A stretch of DNA of 64,000 nucleotides from Micromonospora sp. WMMD1120 (GCF_029626235.1 NZ_JARUBO010000005.1:6916001-6980000), one strand, 5' to 3'. Numbered from the stretch's first letter, positions 17,760 to 26,671 are shown. The notes: generated by a model from the letters alone, not told the origin. Numbers and translations are program-made.

Positions 17760-17836
17760 GGGCGTGCGTCAAAGTCCTCGGTCGAGCCGAGGCGGAGTCC
17801 GGGCGGCGGTCCGGCAAGGGGCTTTGACGCACGCCC
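17760..17836. repeat. large intergenic inverted repeat with nested hairpin
   Basis: The arms 17760-17777 and 17819-17836 pair over 18 bp: GGGCGTGCGTCAAAG with its exact complement, then one G-U and two G-C pairs. Inside lies a second perfect hairpin CTCGG-TCGAG-CCGAG. It sits 41 bp after the LtrA stop and ends 12 bp before the DUF1028 start. It could be the LtrA terminator, a structured leader of the next gene, or a small mobile palindrome; no T-run follows. Confidence 0.75.
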
Positions 17837-17848
17837 TAGTCTCGGTGG

Positions 17849-18745
17849 GTGACCTTCTCGCTCGTCGCCCGCTCCGCCGACGGCCGCCGACATGGCGTGG
17901 TCGTCGCCAGCAAGTTCCTCGCCGCCGGGGCGTTGGTGCCGGCCGCCGCCGCCGACGTGGGCGCGTTGGCCACCCAGGCGCACGTCAACCTCGCCTACCG
18001 CCCGCAGGGCCTCGCGCTGCTGCGCACCGGGGTGGCCGCCGCCGACGTGGTGGCCGGGCTGGTCGCCGCCGACGCGGGACGTGAGCACCGCCAACTCGGC
18101 GTGGTCGGGGTGGACGGGCCGGGGGCCAGTTGGACCGGGCCGGCCTGCCACCCGTGGGCGGGCGGCCGGACCGGCGACGGGTGGGCCGCACAGGGCAACA
18201 TCCTGAGCGGGCCGGAGGTCGTCGACGCCCTCGGTGAGACCTGGCTGGCGGAGTCGGAGCTGCCCTTCGCCGAGCGACTGGTCGCCGCGCTGCGGGCGGG
18301 AGACGAGGCCGGCGGTGACCGACGCGGGCGGCAGAGCGCCGGGCTGCTGGTGGTCGAGCGCGGCGGAGGATACGGCGGCACCAGCGACGTGGTGGTCGAT
18401 CTCCGGGTGGACGACCACCCGGACCCGGTCGCCGAGTTGGGTCGGCTGCTCGCCGTGCACACCATGCTGTTCGGCCGGCCCGACCCGGCCACCCTGCTCG
18501 ACCTCAGCGGGGCGGTGGCCGCCGAGGTGACCGCGCTGCTGGGCGCGTTGGGCCACCCGGTGACCGACGGCGGGACGGAGGCGGCGTTGACCTCCTGGGC
18601 CGGCCTGGAGAACCTGGAGGAGCGACTGGTGCCCGGTCGGATCGACCCGGTGGTGCTCGCCCACCTGCGCGGCGTCGCCCCGCACGTCCCCGCGCCCCGC
18701 GCTGACCTGAGGCGGCCCTCAGCGGCAGCGACGACCAGCGAGTGA
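17849..18745 (+). CDS. DUF1028 family protein (Ntn-hydrolase-like)
   Basis: 298 aa. The N-terminus MTFSLVARSADG and the block HGVVVASKFLAAGALVPAAA are typical of DUF1028, a family placed in the Ntn-hydrolase fold. Thr2 would be exposed after removal of Met and could serve as the nucleophile, but no enzymatic activity is established for the family as far as I know. A GTG start at 17849 fits exactly. The long C-terminal part (about residues 210-298) probably carries the small helical domain seen in some members. Neighbours give no functional hint. Confidence 0.85.
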   Translation: MTFSLVARSADGRRHGVVVASKFLAAGALVPAAAADVGALATQAHVNLAYRPQGLALLRTGVAAADVVAGLVAADAGREHRQLGVVGVDGPGASWTGPACHPWAGGRTGDGWAAQGNILSGPEVVDALGETWLAESELPFAERLVAALRAGDEAGGDRRGRQSAGLLVVERGGGYGGTSDVVVDLRVDDHPDPVAELGRLLAVHTMLFGRPDPATLLDLSGAVAAEVTALLGALGHPVTDGGTEAALTSWAGLENLEERLVPGRIDPVVLAHLRGVAPHVPAPRADLRRPSAAATTSE

Positions 18746-18806
18746 CGGCCACCAGCGCGCGACGGGAACGGCGACCAGCGGCAGCGCCAGCGGGCGTGGG
18801 CAGGGT

Positions 18807-19478
18807 TCAGCGGCCGAAGGAGAGCCAGCGGAAGCCGGCCGCGTCTATCGTGGCCCGCTCCCGACTGATCAGCGCCGCCCGGCCGGTGGTCTTGCGGATC
18901 AGCGTCAGCCGGTCCCAGCCCAGGGCGGCAGGCACCGGACGCCCTCCGCTGAGCAGGTCGGCGATCACCTCGGCCGCTGCGGCGGTGAGCCACGGCGGCC
19001 GGCCCAGCGCGGCGGCCAGGTCCAGACCGTGCACGCCCACCTCGACGACGCGGGTCCGCAGGAACTCGGTGAGGCTCATCGCGTCGCCGTGCCGGGTCCG
19101 CACCAGCCGACCGGGCGGCGCGGCGGCGACGGCGGCGTCGGTGGCCCGCCACGCCCGGTCCAACTCGGCGGCGAGCGCCGAACGGTCCACCTGGAGCGCG
19201 TCGCGCCGCCCGCCGGCGATCCGGTCGGCGTCGACCTGCTCGGTGAACTTCGCCCGGGAGAAGTAGCCCGCGGCGTCCACCTCGGCACGCGGCGGCGCGG
19301 GCGCGGCCAGCATGTCACTCAGCCGGCCGACACCGGTGCGGACGTGCGCGGTCAGCTCCCGTACGGTCCACGGCGGGCAGTCGGTGGAGCGGTCCAGGTC
19401 GGCCTCGGACAGGTCGGCCAGCACCGCCGTGAGCGCCGCGCACTCGGCGGAGAACGCCGCGCGGATTGGCTCCGTCAT
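18807..19478 (-). CDS. maleylpyruvate isomerase-type mycothiol-dependent protein
   Basis: 223 aa of the DinB-like four-helix family. The N-terminal block TDCPPWTVRELTAHV carries the metal-binding His, with further His in VEVGVHGLDLAAAL, as in mycothiol-dependent maleylpyruvate isomerase and related actinobacterial proteins. The substrate cannot be told; S-transferase chemistry with mycothiol is the family role. The ATG at 19478 begins five bases after the stop of the PAP2 gene, so the two are co-transcribed. Confidence 0.85.
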   Translation of the reverse strand: MTEPIRAAFSAECAALTAVLADLSEADLDRSTDCPPWTVRELTAHVRTGVGRLSDMLAAPAPPRAEVDAAGYFSRAKFTEQVDADRIAGGRRDALQVDRSALAAELDRAWRATDAAVAAAPPGRLVRTRHGDAMSLTEFLRTRVVEVGVHGLDLAAALGRPPWLTAAAAEVIADLLSGGRPVPAALGWDRLTLIRKTTGRAALISRERATIDAAGFRWLSFGR

Positions 19479-19483
19479 CCGGG

Positions 19484-20365
19484 TCAGCCCTTGACCCTGG
19501 GCACCAGCCGGTGCACCACGGTGAGCACCAGCGCCATCACCACCGCCATCGTGCCGGCGATCCCGGCGGCGCTGCCCGCGTATCCCACGAACAGCGGGCG
19601 GCGGCTCAACTCGGTCGGCCCGAGGTCGCGCAGGTTGATCAGCCAGGCCAGGGACAGCCCGCAGGCGATCAGGGCGAGGACGCCGCCCAGCCCGAGCACC
19701 GCCGCCGCGACGCGGTGCGCGTCGCCGGGGGCCACCTCGGCCTGCTCCCGCTGGGTGACCAGCAGGAGCAGCCCGGCCAGCGCCGCCCAGACACCCACCA
19801 CGAGGTACGCGGCGACGGCGTCGCTGGGCCGGTGCCAGCCGGCGGAGAGGGTGGCGACTCCGGCGACGGCGGCGTAGCTGGCACCGATGAAGGCGCCGAC
19901 GGCGCGCACCTTGCGCGGCAGCACGAGCACCAGCGCGACCGCCACCGAGGCGGCGACGGTGGTGTGCCCGCTGGGCAGACTGTTGCCCACGGCGGCACGC
20001 TCCGGGTCGAGACCGAAGTCGGGTCGGCTCAGTCCGTACTTCAGCAGTTGGGTCGAGACGTTCGCGCCGGCGATCAGCAGGGTGGCGGTGATGGCCAGCG
20101 CGATCCGACCCCGGATCAACGCGATGAACCCGATCGTCGCGGTGGCGGCCAGCAGGGAGACCACCGACATCGCGTTGAGGATCCGGTCGACGGGGCCGTC
20201 GATGGTGTCCTGCCCGATCCGGTTGCCGGTGAGGGCGACGGTGTCCACCCACTGGCCGATCTCCAGGTGCACCGCCACCCGCCAGACGGCGAGGAAGGCG
20301 GCCGTCTGCACAAGGGCCAGTACGACCAACCAGACCGCCGTCCAACCCCGTGCCGTCGCGCGCAT
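19484..20365 (-). CDS. PAP2-superfamily membrane phosphatase
   Basis: About 293 aa integral membrane protein with the acid-phosphatase triad: KYGLSRPDF (motif 1), SLPSGHTT (motif 2) and AGWHRPSD (motif 3), the His residues of motifs 2 and 3 being intact. Family members remove phosphate from lipid phosphates such as undecaprenyl diphosphate or phosphatidic acid, with the active site outside the membrane. Three extra helices follow the catalytic region. The start is the ATG at 20365, with a GTG two codons earlier. First gene of an operon with the mycothiol-type enzyme. Confidence 0.9.
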   Translation of the reverse strand: MRATARGWTAVWLVVLALVQTAAFLAVWRVAVHLEIGQWVDTVALTGNRIGQDTIDGPVDRILNAMSVVSLLAATATIGFIALIRGRIALAITATLLIAGANVSTQLLKYGLSRPDFGLDPERAAVGNSLPSGHTTVAASVAVALVLVLPRKVRAVGAFIGASYAAVAGVATLSAGWHRPSDAVAAYLVVGVWAALAGLLLLVTQREQAEVAPGDAHRVAAAVLGLGGVLALIACGLSLAWLINLRDLGPTELSRRPLFVGYAGSAAGIAGTMAVVMALVLTVVHRLVPRVKG

Positions 20366-20454
20366 CCGCACACCGTAGCGGCAGGTGTCGCCGGTCCGAC
20401 CGGTGGCCCGCCGCCAATCGCCGGTTAGGTTGTGCCGGGAGCGAGGAGGCGGTG

Positions 20455-21180
20455 ATGGACGGAACACCGGAGCGTGGCAGCGGTCCGACCGGGGCTGGTC
20501 CGGGGCGTGCCACCGCGGACCCGGCGGGACCGGAGCGGACCGAGTCGCTGGCGGATCTGCTGGGCGGGCGACGCGGCGCCGTCGACGCCACACTGCCCCC
20601 GGTGGCGTTCGCGGCGGGCTGGCTGCTGGGTGACGAGTCGTTGTGGGCCGGGGTCGGCGCCGCGCTCGCGGTGGGCGCGGTGGTGGCCGGCGTACGCCTG
20701 CGTCGGGGTGACCGTCCGCGCTCGGTGCTGATCGGTCTGCTGGCCGTCTGTGTCGCGGCGTTGATCGCGGTACGCACCGGCCGGGCCGAGAACTTCTTTC
20801 TGATCCAGGTGCTGTCCAACGCCGCGAGCGCTCTCGCCTGGACGGTCAGCATCGTGGTGCGCTGGCCGCTGCTCGGCGTGCTGGTCGGCGCGGTGCTCGG
20901 TCAGCGCGCCCGGTGGCGGCGGGACCGGGCGCTGCTGCGCGGGTACGGCCGGGCGAGTTGGGTGTGGACGGCGACCTACGTGCTGCGCGTGGCGGTGTTC
21001 GTGCCCCTGTACCTGGGTGGGCAGGTGCTCGCGTTGGTGGTGGCCCGGGTGGCGTTGACCTGGCCGCTGGTCGCCGCGGCGCTCGCGTTGAGCTGGGTGG
21101 TGCTGCGGCGGTCGTTGCCGGCCGGGCACCCGGGTCTGCGCCATCCGGTCGTCGAGGGACCGGTCGCCGGGCCTCGCTGA
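20455..21180 (+). CDS. DUF3159 membrane protein
   Basis: 241 aa with a disordered Gly/Pro/Thr-rich start, then about five to six membrane helices. SLADLLGGRRGAVDATLPPVAF and the later RGYGRASWVWTATYVLRV are typical of DUF3159, an actinobacterial family without a known role. The ATG at 20455 follows GAGGAGG by five bases. It is divergent from the PAP2 gene, with 89 bp between the starts. A terminator on the plus strand lies about 115 bp after its stop. Confidence 0.88.
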   Translation: MDGTPERGSGPTGAGPGRATADPAGPERTESLADLLGGRRGAVDATLPPVAFAAGWLLGDESLWAGVGAALAVGAVVAGVRLRRGDRPRSVLIGLLAVCVAALIAVRTGRAENFFLIQVLSNAASALAWTVSIVVRWPLLGVLVGAVLGQRARWRRDRALLRGYGRASWVWTATYVLRVAVFVPLYLGGQVLALVVARVALTWPLVAAALALSWVVLRRSLPAGHPGLRHPVVEGPVAGPR

Positions 21181-21208
21181 GCCGACGCGTCCACGACGGA
21201 TCGTGGGC

Positions 21209-21248
21209 AAAAAAGTGGAGAGGCCGCCACGGGGGGAGCGGCCTCTCC
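21209..21248 (-). terminator. intrinsic terminator for the GH48 cellulase gene
   Basis: GGAGAGGCCGC (21217-21227) pairs perfectly with GCGGCCTCTCC (21238-21248). Read on the minus strand the hairpin is followed by a run of six T (21214 down to 21209), a textbook intrinsic terminator. It lies about 250 bp downstream of the GH48 stop. Confidence 0.85.
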
Positions 21249-21295
21249 GGTGACGTACGTTACTCCGTTCGGGACCCCGGTGTGATCCCGTGACG

Positions 21296-21317
21296 GCCCG
21301 AATTTCTGGGCTTTTTT
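21296..21317 (+). terminator. short hairpin with T-run for the DUF3159 gene
   Basis: GCCC (21296-21299) and GGGC (21308-21311) enclose eight bases and are followed by six T (21312-21317). It is oriented to stop plus-strand transcription. Together with the minus-strand terminator at 21209-21248 it isolates the two convergent genes. Confidence 0.6.
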
Positions 21318-21497
21318 GCGGCTGGCTCCAGTCCGGGCGGTGGGGTGGGCCAAGCCGATCCGCTGCGTCGGCCAGATGGCCGGCCCACCCCGGCCTGACC
21401 GTGGGTGTCAGGCCGTCCGCCGGTCGGGGTCCGTCGTTCCCCGGACCCCGCCGGACCCCGGGGTGGGCGGTCCACGCCACCCACCCCGGGTCGTCTG

Positions 21498-24404
21498 TCA
21501 GCCGTTCGGGAACAGGCTGCCGTAGTCGGCGTACGCCATGGCGACGTCAGCCTGTGCCCAGAACCGGTGGTAGTTGAAGGTCGGTTCCGGGCCACCGTCC
21601 AGGTACGCCTGCACCTTCGGCCAGTCCGGGTCGTTCTTGTAGAAGGACCGGATGTCGAGGAAGCTCTTGCCGGCGGCGATGGCGTCACCGTTCGGCATCT
21701 CCCCGGTCCAGCCGGACGGGACGTACAGGCCCTGCCCGGTGGAGGCGTTGTAGACGTCGTCGAAGCGCCGGTAGTCGCCGCGCGTCTCGGTGGTGGAGAC
21801 ACCCTTGGCGTCGCTGGCCGCCGACAGCGCGTCCAGCAGGCCCTTGGCGGTGGTCTTCGCCGCCGCGTTGCTCGACTTGGCCGCGTACGCGATCAGGGTC
21901 CGGGCGTAGGCGGCGGTGACGCCGACGTCCTGGCCCTTGGTGATCACCTCGACGTGCAGGTTGGTGTTGGGCTGCGGGTTGGACGGGTTCCAGGTGGTCG
22001 GCTGACCGGTCCACGCCATGTCCGACGGGATCGACCAGTTGGCGCCGAGCGTGGTGTTGGCGATCGCCCACGGCACCCACTTGTCCAGCAGCGCCTTGGC
22101 CTTCGCGTTGCCGGTCTGCAGGTACAGCTCGGCGATGCGCTGCATCGACCAGGCCTGCATGCCGAACCACTGGTTCGACGGCGGGTCGTTGTAGACCGGG
22201 TCGACGTCGTAGAACATGCCGTAGAAGGTGCTGGTGCCCGCCGGCGGCTGCGCGTAGCTGCCGTCCCAGCTGTTGGTGGCGCCACCGGCGATGCCGCCCT
22301 CGGCGGACTGCAGCCAGGTGTAGAACTCCAACTGCCGCTCGAAGCTCTTGGTCCAGTCGCTGGCGGCGGTCGGCGACTTCGGCGCCAGCTCCGGGGTGTT
22401 GGTCAGCGCCCAGGCCGCGAACGGGTTCTGGTAGCCGAAGTGGTTGTGGCTGGAGCCGATCCGCCAGGACCAGTTCTGGCTGGTGTCGTACGCGCCGCCC
22501 CAGGCGTAGTACCAGGACAGCAGGTAGTGCGCCGAGTCCCGGCCGCTGCCGGCGGGGCAGGTGCTCGCCCCGACGCAGTTGCCGATCTTCTTGAAGTACT
22601 TGTCGAACATCGCGTACCGCAGGTAGTCACCCATCTTGGCGGCCTTGGTGATGGTCGCCGCGACGTCGGCCTGCTTGCCCTGCGCCTTGGCCCAGGTCAG
22701 CGCCCAGTACGCGGCCTGCACGGCGCGGGCGTCGGCGTCCGGGGCGTTGGTGTACTTCCACTGCTTGGCCGGGGCGCCGGTGTCCTTGACGAACAGGTCG
22801 AGGTAGCCGTACTGACCGCCGTGCGCGAAGGTGTCGCAGGAGGGCTGCGGGATGGTCTCCCACACCGACTCCTGGGTGCCCCGCTGGAAGGTGTTGATGT
22901 AGGCGGGCTTGGTGGTGCCGTCACCGCAGCGGCCGAAGCCGTAGGTGTTGTCGACGTCCATCAGCCAGTGCATGCCGTAGATGTCGCCGGTGCCGTAGGT
23001 GGACTGCAGCTCCGAGCGCAGCGGGTCCTGCCCGACGGGGACGTTCGGGTTCAGCGCCGAGGGGTACTGGCTGGGCAGGTTGTACTCCGCGGCGTACTGC
23101 GGCGTCCCGGCCGAGCCGGACGTCGGCTGGTCGGCATGCGTCGGGATGATGTACTTCTCCATCACCGTCCAGGCGTTGTTGAACGGGGCCCAGTTCTGGG
23201 TGACCCGCCCGTAGTTCGCCTCCAGCCAGAGCCAGAAGCTGAACGCCTCGGAGGTGGTCTCGTGACCGTGGTCGGGTGCTTCCACGATCAGCGTCTCCAC
23301 CGAGTGGTACGGCACGCCCTCGGGGCTGAAGTAGCCCGAGTTCTTGATCTTGCCGTACTGCTCGAGGAACTTCGCGATGTAGGTGTTGTCGCCGCCCGGG
23401 GTGTCGTTGTCGATCTCGGTGGCGGTGACCGCCAGCGAGGCCAGCCCCGTGGCGGAGGCGGTGATGGTGGCGGCGCCACCGGCGGTGTCGGCGTCCTCGG
23501 CCGCGGCGACCGTGACGGTGACCCCGGTGTTCCAGTTGCTCGAGGTCAGCGTGGCGCTGGTCGGCGAGACCGTGACGTCGGAGTCGCCGGTGCGGGTGAG
23601 GGTGACCGGCACGCTTGCCGTCGGCGCGGCGCTGAGCTTCAGGTTGAAGGTGGCGGTGCCACCCTCGGCGACGCTCACCGCGGACGGCGTGGCGACGAGC
23701 TGCGGGCCGCTGGCGGCGCCGACGGTGAACGCCTTCTCGTCGACCCCGATGCCGTTGGCGTTGTCGTAGGCCTTGGCCTGGACGGTGTAGCTACCGGCGG
23801 GCAGGTCCTCCTGCGTGTAGGAGTACGGCGCGCTGGTGTCGGTGTTGATCAGCAGGCCGTTGCGGTAGAACTCGACCTTGCTGATGGTTCCGTCCGGGTC
23901 GCTGGCGGTGGCGGTCAGCGGCACGTCGGCCGGCGCGGTGAACGGGCCGGCCGGCAGGCTCAGCGAGACGGTCGGCGGCTGGTTGGCCGGGGTGCCGTTG
24001 CAGGGCGTGCCGTTGAGCGTGAACGCGGTGGGCTTCGGGTTGCTGCCCGAGTGCGCGCCGTTGAAGCCGATGGTGGTGGAGGCCCCGGTGGCGAGGTTGC
24101 CGTTGTACGACTCGTTGGTCGCGGTGACCTCGCTGCCGGTCTGGCTGAACCGGGCCGACCAGCCCTGGACCACCCGCTGGCTGCTGTTCGGGAAGGTCCA
24201 CTTGAGCGTCCAGCCGTTGATCGCGTCGCCCAGGTTCTTGATCGTCACGTTGGCGGTGAAGCCGGTGTTCCAGTCGTTCGTCGCGTAGACCACGTCGCAG
24301 GCGGGCGCGGCCTGTGCGGCGCCGGCGGGCAGGGTCACCCCGCCGACGGCGAGCACGGCGGCGGCGACTATCGCCACGCGACGGCGTCGTGCCAGTTGTC
24401 TCAT
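21498..24404 (-). CDS. secreted GH48 cellulase with CBM2
   Basis: 968 aa. An Arg-rich Sec signal runs to about residue 33 (MRQLARRRR... PAGAAQAA). It is followed by a CBM2 cellulose-binding domain (CDVVYATNDWNTGF to TLNGTPCNG, about 34-138, with its terminal Cys pair), a bacterial Ig-like domain (about 145-235) and a Calx-beta-like domain (about 240-335). The GH48 catalytic domain takes up the remainder; the motif HGHETTSEAFSFWLWLEANYGRV carries the presumed acid Glu. GH48 enzymes are reducing-end processive cellobiohydrolases. The ATG at 24404 has GAGGAGAC upstream. Operators of the CebR type lie in its promoter region, so induction by cellobiose is expected. The product cellobiose would be cleaved by the divergent GH1 enzyme. 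Confidence 0.95.
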   Translation of the reverse strand: MRQLARRRRVAIVAAAVLAVGGVTLPAGAAQAAPACDVVYATNDWNTGFTANVTIKNLGDAINGWTLKWTFPNSSQRVVQGWSARFSQTGSEVTATNESYNGNLATGASTTIGFNGAHSGSNPKPTAFTLNGTPCNGTPANQPPTVSLSLPAGPFTAPADVPLTATASDPDGTISKVEFYRNGLLINTDTSAPYSYTQEDLPAGSYTVQAKAYDNANGIGVDEKAFTVGAASGPQLVATPSAVSVAEGGTATFNLKLSAAPTASVPVTLTRTGDSDVTVSPTSATLTSSNWNTGVTVTVAAAEDADTAGGAATITASATGLASLAVTATEIDNDTPGGDNTYIAKFLEQYGKIKNSGYFSPEGVPYHSVETLIVEAPDHGHETTSEAFSFWLWLEANYGRVTQNWAPFNNAWTVMEKYIIPTHADQPTSGSAGTPQYAAEYNLPSQYPSALNPNVPVGQDPLRSELQSTYGTGDIYGMHWLMDVDNTYGFGRCGDGTTKPAYINTFQRGTQESVWETIPQPSCDTFAHGGQYGYLDLFVKDTGAPAKQWKYTNAPDADARAVQAAYWALTWAKAQGKQADVAATITKAAKMGDYLRYAMFDKYFKKIGNCVGASTCPAGSGRDSAHYLLSWYYAWGGAYDTSQNWSWRIGSSHNHFGYQNPFAAWALTNTPELAPKSPTAASDWTKSFERQLEFYTWLQSAEGGIAGGATNSWDGSYAQPPAGTSTFYGMFYDVDPVYNDPPSNQWFGMQAWSMQRIAELYLQTGNAKAKALLDKWVPWAIANTTLGANWSIPSDMAWTGQPTTWNPSNPQPNTNLHVEVITKGQDVGVTAAYARTLIAYAAKSSNAAAKTTAKGLLDALSAASDAKGVSTTETRGDYRRFDDVYNASTGQGLYVPSGWTGEMPNGDAIAAGKSFLDIRSFYKNDPDWPKVQAYLDGGPEPTFNYHRFWAQADVAMAYADYGSLFPNG

Positions 24405-24665
24405 GTGCGCGGTGTCTCCTCGGGCCAGGCCGGGATGGTCCCGGCGGGGCGCCTGCCCGCGGGGGTGCTGGTCCGCAGGGGATTCGAGGCGCCGGAAAGG
24501 TGGTGGGGGGCCCCGGGCCCGGCCGGGGTCAGACGGTGCGGCCCGCACGGGACGGGTCCCGTCGGCTGCATGGGTAACCGTGACCGGCCTGGTGTCGCCG
24601 GCTGCCCTCGGTGGACCCGCGCTCGCGCGACGTGGCTCCGGTCGCGTCGAATCGACAGTGTGCCA

Positions 24666-24679
24666 TGGAAGCGCTCCCA
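24666..24679. promoter_or_regulatory. CebR-type operator 1 (GH48 promoter)
   Basis: TGGAAGCGCTCCCA differs by one base from the palindromic CebR/LacI site TGGGAGCGCTCCCA of cellulose-using actinomycetes. On the minus strand it falls between possible -35 and -10 elements, an ideal site for repression of the GH48 gene. Confidence 0.8.
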
Positions 24680-24777
24680 CAACAAGCGCGCGGGACGCCT
24701 GAGCGCATCGTTGTTTCGATCTCGTTTTGGGTCTTTCACAAAGGCGTGACGGGCGTTACAGTCGCAACATCGGTCGA

Positions 24778-24791
24778 TGGGAGCGCTTCCA
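24778..24791. promoter_or_regulatory. CebR-type operator 2
   Basis: TGGGAGCGCTTCCA, one base off the perfect palindrome, 112 bp from operator 1. It is not close to either gene start, so it may support looping with the other sites or mark an additional promoter. Confidence 0.75.
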
Positions 24792-25001
24792 TCGACAAGG
24801 TTCCAAAAAGAAGATCGCCGGGGACCGTTCCTGACGGCCCCCGGGGAACCAGACCGAGGGCCGACGACGGGCCAGCCCGGACGCCGTCGTCAGCCATCGT
24901 CCCGCCACACGGAGGGAGGTGGAACCAGAGCCACTCGCGTGGCCCGGCTCCCGCGCGACACGCACGGCAGGACCCAAATTCCGCCCGCGCGTGTGCAGTT
25001 A

Positions 25002-25034
25002 CGGTGGGGACGGGGGTTGCCCTCCCCCGTCCCC
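25002..25034. repeat. perfect 13-bp GC hairpin
   Basis: GTGGGGACGGGGG (25002-25014) pairs perfectly with CCCCCGTCCCCAC (25022-25034) around a seven-base loop. No T-run follows on either strand. It lies between operators 2 and 3 and may insulate the two promoters. Confidence 0.7.
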
Positions 25035-25195
25035 ACACTAAACCCCCGTACACGATAGGAAAAGAGGCCGACGGGACAGGCGCGCCGCGCCGCCCGGACG
25101 GCCTCGTTCGCTGCTCGGGGCCACACCCGCCACCAGCCCGCCAGCGCCGGCCGCCAGCACGGCCGGCTGACCGGGCGGCAGCGCCTGCCCTATCA

Positions 25196-25209
25196 TGGGA
25201 GCGCTCCCG
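25196..25209. promoter_or_regulatory. CebR-type operator 3 (GH1 promoter)
   Basis: TGGGAGCGCTCCCG matches the CebR palindrome in 13 of 14 positions. It directly abuts a -10-like TATCAT (25191-25196), so a bound repressor would block the start of transcription of the beta-glucosidase gene 39 bp downstream. Confidence 0.82.
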
Positions 25210-25247
25210 AACTTCCGGCGGTGGCTCCGTATCCACGAGGAGAATCC

Positions 25248-26591
25248 ATGTCGATACCTACCGGGCCCGCCGGCCCGTTGCGCTTCCCGGACAACTTCGG
25301 CTGGGGCGCGGCGACCTCCGCGTACCAGATCGAGGGCGCCACCAAGGAGGACGGGCGCGGCGAGTCGATCTGGGACACCTTCAGCCGCGTTCCCGGTCGC
25401 ACCCGCAACGGTGACACCGGCGACGTGGCCGCCGACCACTACCACCGGTACGCCGAGGACCTCGACCTCATGCGCGACCTCGGGTTGCGCAGCTACCGCT
25501 TCTCCATCTCCTGGCCACGGATCCAGCCCGACGGCACCGGCGCCCCCAACCAGCGCGGGCTCGACTTCTACCGCCGCCTCGTCGACGGCCTGCACGAGCG
25601 TGGCATCAGCCCGATGGCCACGCTGTTCCACTGGGACCTGCCGCAGGCGTTGCAGGACGCCGAGGGGTGGGAGTCCCGCGACACCGCCTACCGCTTCGCC
25701 GACTACGCCGACGCGGTCTTCCGCGCCCTCGGCGACCGGGTGCCGGTCTGGCTGACCATCAACGAGCCCAAGACAGTGGTGCAGAACGGCTACCTCATCG
25801 GGCACCACGCCCCGGGCCGCCAGGACCCGGACGCCGCGTACCTGGTCGCCCACCACCTGCAACTCGCCCACGGGCTCGCGGTCGAGGCGCTGCGGGCCAC
25901 CGGCAGCGACAGCCGGATCGGCCCCGCCCTCAACCTGCACCCCTGCTACCCGGCCGACGACTCCGCGCGGGCCGCCGCCGCCACCCACCTGCACGACGGC
26001 TACGAGAACCGGCTCTACCTGGACTCGCTGCTCAAGGGCAGCTACCCGGAGGACGTGCTGGCCGACCTCGGGCCGCAGAGCCGGATGGTCCAGGGCATCC
26101 GCGAGGGCGACCTGGCCATCATCTCCGCCCCGGTCGACCTGGTGGCGGTGCAGTACTACACGCCGATCTACGTCACCGGCGACGGCGGCACCGAGCACCG
26201 CTGGCCGACCTCCGAGGCCGAGTGGCAGCAAATTTACCCCGACGGCATGTACGACATCCTGACCCGGGTCACCCGCGACTACGGCCCGATTCCCCTCACC
26301 GTGACCGAGAACGGGCTCCCCACGCCCGACACGATGGGCGCTGACGGCACCGTCGACGACGCCGGCCGGATCGCCTTCCTCCGCGACCACCTCGCCGCCG
26401 CGCACCGGGCCATGGCCGCGGGCGTGCCGCTGGAGAGCTTCCACGTGTGGTCGCTGCTGGACAACTTCGAGTGGGCCGAGGGGTACGACCAGCGGTGGGG
26501 CCTGGTCTACGTGGACTACCCGACCCAGCGGCGGGTGCTGAAGAGCAGCGCCAGCTGGTACCGCTCCGTCATCGCCGACGGCGGGTTCTGA
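25248..26591 (+). CDS. GH1 beta-glucosidase
   Basis: 447 aa, the normal GH1 length, with no signal peptide, so it acts in the cytoplasm. The acid/base Glu173 lies in TINEP and the nucleophile Glu354 in TENG. Other GH1 blocks are DNFGWGAATSAYQIEGA and RFSISWPRIQP at the start and WSLLDNFEWAEGY near the end. It hydrolyses cellobiose and similar beta-glucosides. The ATG at 25248 follows GAGGAGA. Its promoter carries a CebR-like box, tying it to the divergent GH48 cellulase. No cellobiose transporter or cebR gene is in this window. Confidence 0.95.
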   Translation: MSIPTGPAGPLRFPDNFGWGAATSAYQIEGATKEDGRGESIWDTFSRVPGRTRNGDTGDVAADHYHRYAEDLDLMRDLGLRSYRFSISWPRIQPDGTGAPNQRGLDFYRRLVDGLHERGISPMATLFHWDLPQALQDAEGWESRDTAYRFADYADAVFRALGDRVPVWLTINEPKTVVQNGYLIGHHAPGRQDPDAAYLVAHHLQLAHGLAVEALRATGSDSRIGPALNLHPCYPADDSARAAAATHLHDGYENRLYLDSLLKGSYPEDVLADLGPQSRMVQGIREGDLAIISAPVDLVAVQYYTPIYVTGDGGTEHRWPTSEAEWQQIYPDGMYDILTRVTRDYGPIPLTVTENGLPTPDTMGADGTVDDAGRIAFLRDHLAAAHRAMAAGVPLESFHVWSLLDNFEWAEGYDQRWGLVYVDYPTQRRVLKSSASWYRSVIADGGF

Positions 26592-26614
26592 AGGGTCGGC
26601 CACCCGGATGACCG

Positions 26615-26658
26615 GGCCCGGACGGCTCGGCTCCGGTGAGCCGGTGACCGTCCGGGCC
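26615..26658. terminator. bidirectional terminator hairpin
   Basis: GGCCCGGACGG (26615-26625) pairs perfectly with CCGTCCGGGCC (26648-26658), with a smaller CGGCT/AGCCG hairpin in the loop. It sits between the convergent beta-glucosidase and roadblock genes, 23 and 13 bp from their stops. Confidence 0.75.
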
Positions 26659-26671
26659 TCGGCCGGGCCCG

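Larger units (their letters stand above)
24405..25247. promoter_or_regulatory. long divergent control region between cellulase and beta-glucosidase
   Basis: 843 bp without a convincing gene; open frames here are G/C-rich shadows with no recognisable product. It holds three CebR-like operators, a strong GC hairpin and presumably both promoters. On the minus strand TTGTGG and CACACT sit on either side of the operator at 24666-24679 and may be the -35 and -10 elements for GH48. This would leave a leader of about 250 bases. Confidence 0.6.

Noticed and set aside
17760-17836. Insertion sequence remnant at the inverted repeat
   Set aside because: No transposase or convincing target duplication is visible; it is kept as a palindrome of unknown origin.
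24611-25247. Gene in the region upstream of the beta-glucosidase (open frame 24611-25414)
   Set aside because: It crosses three operators and the GH1 start, with no recognisable product or ribosome site.
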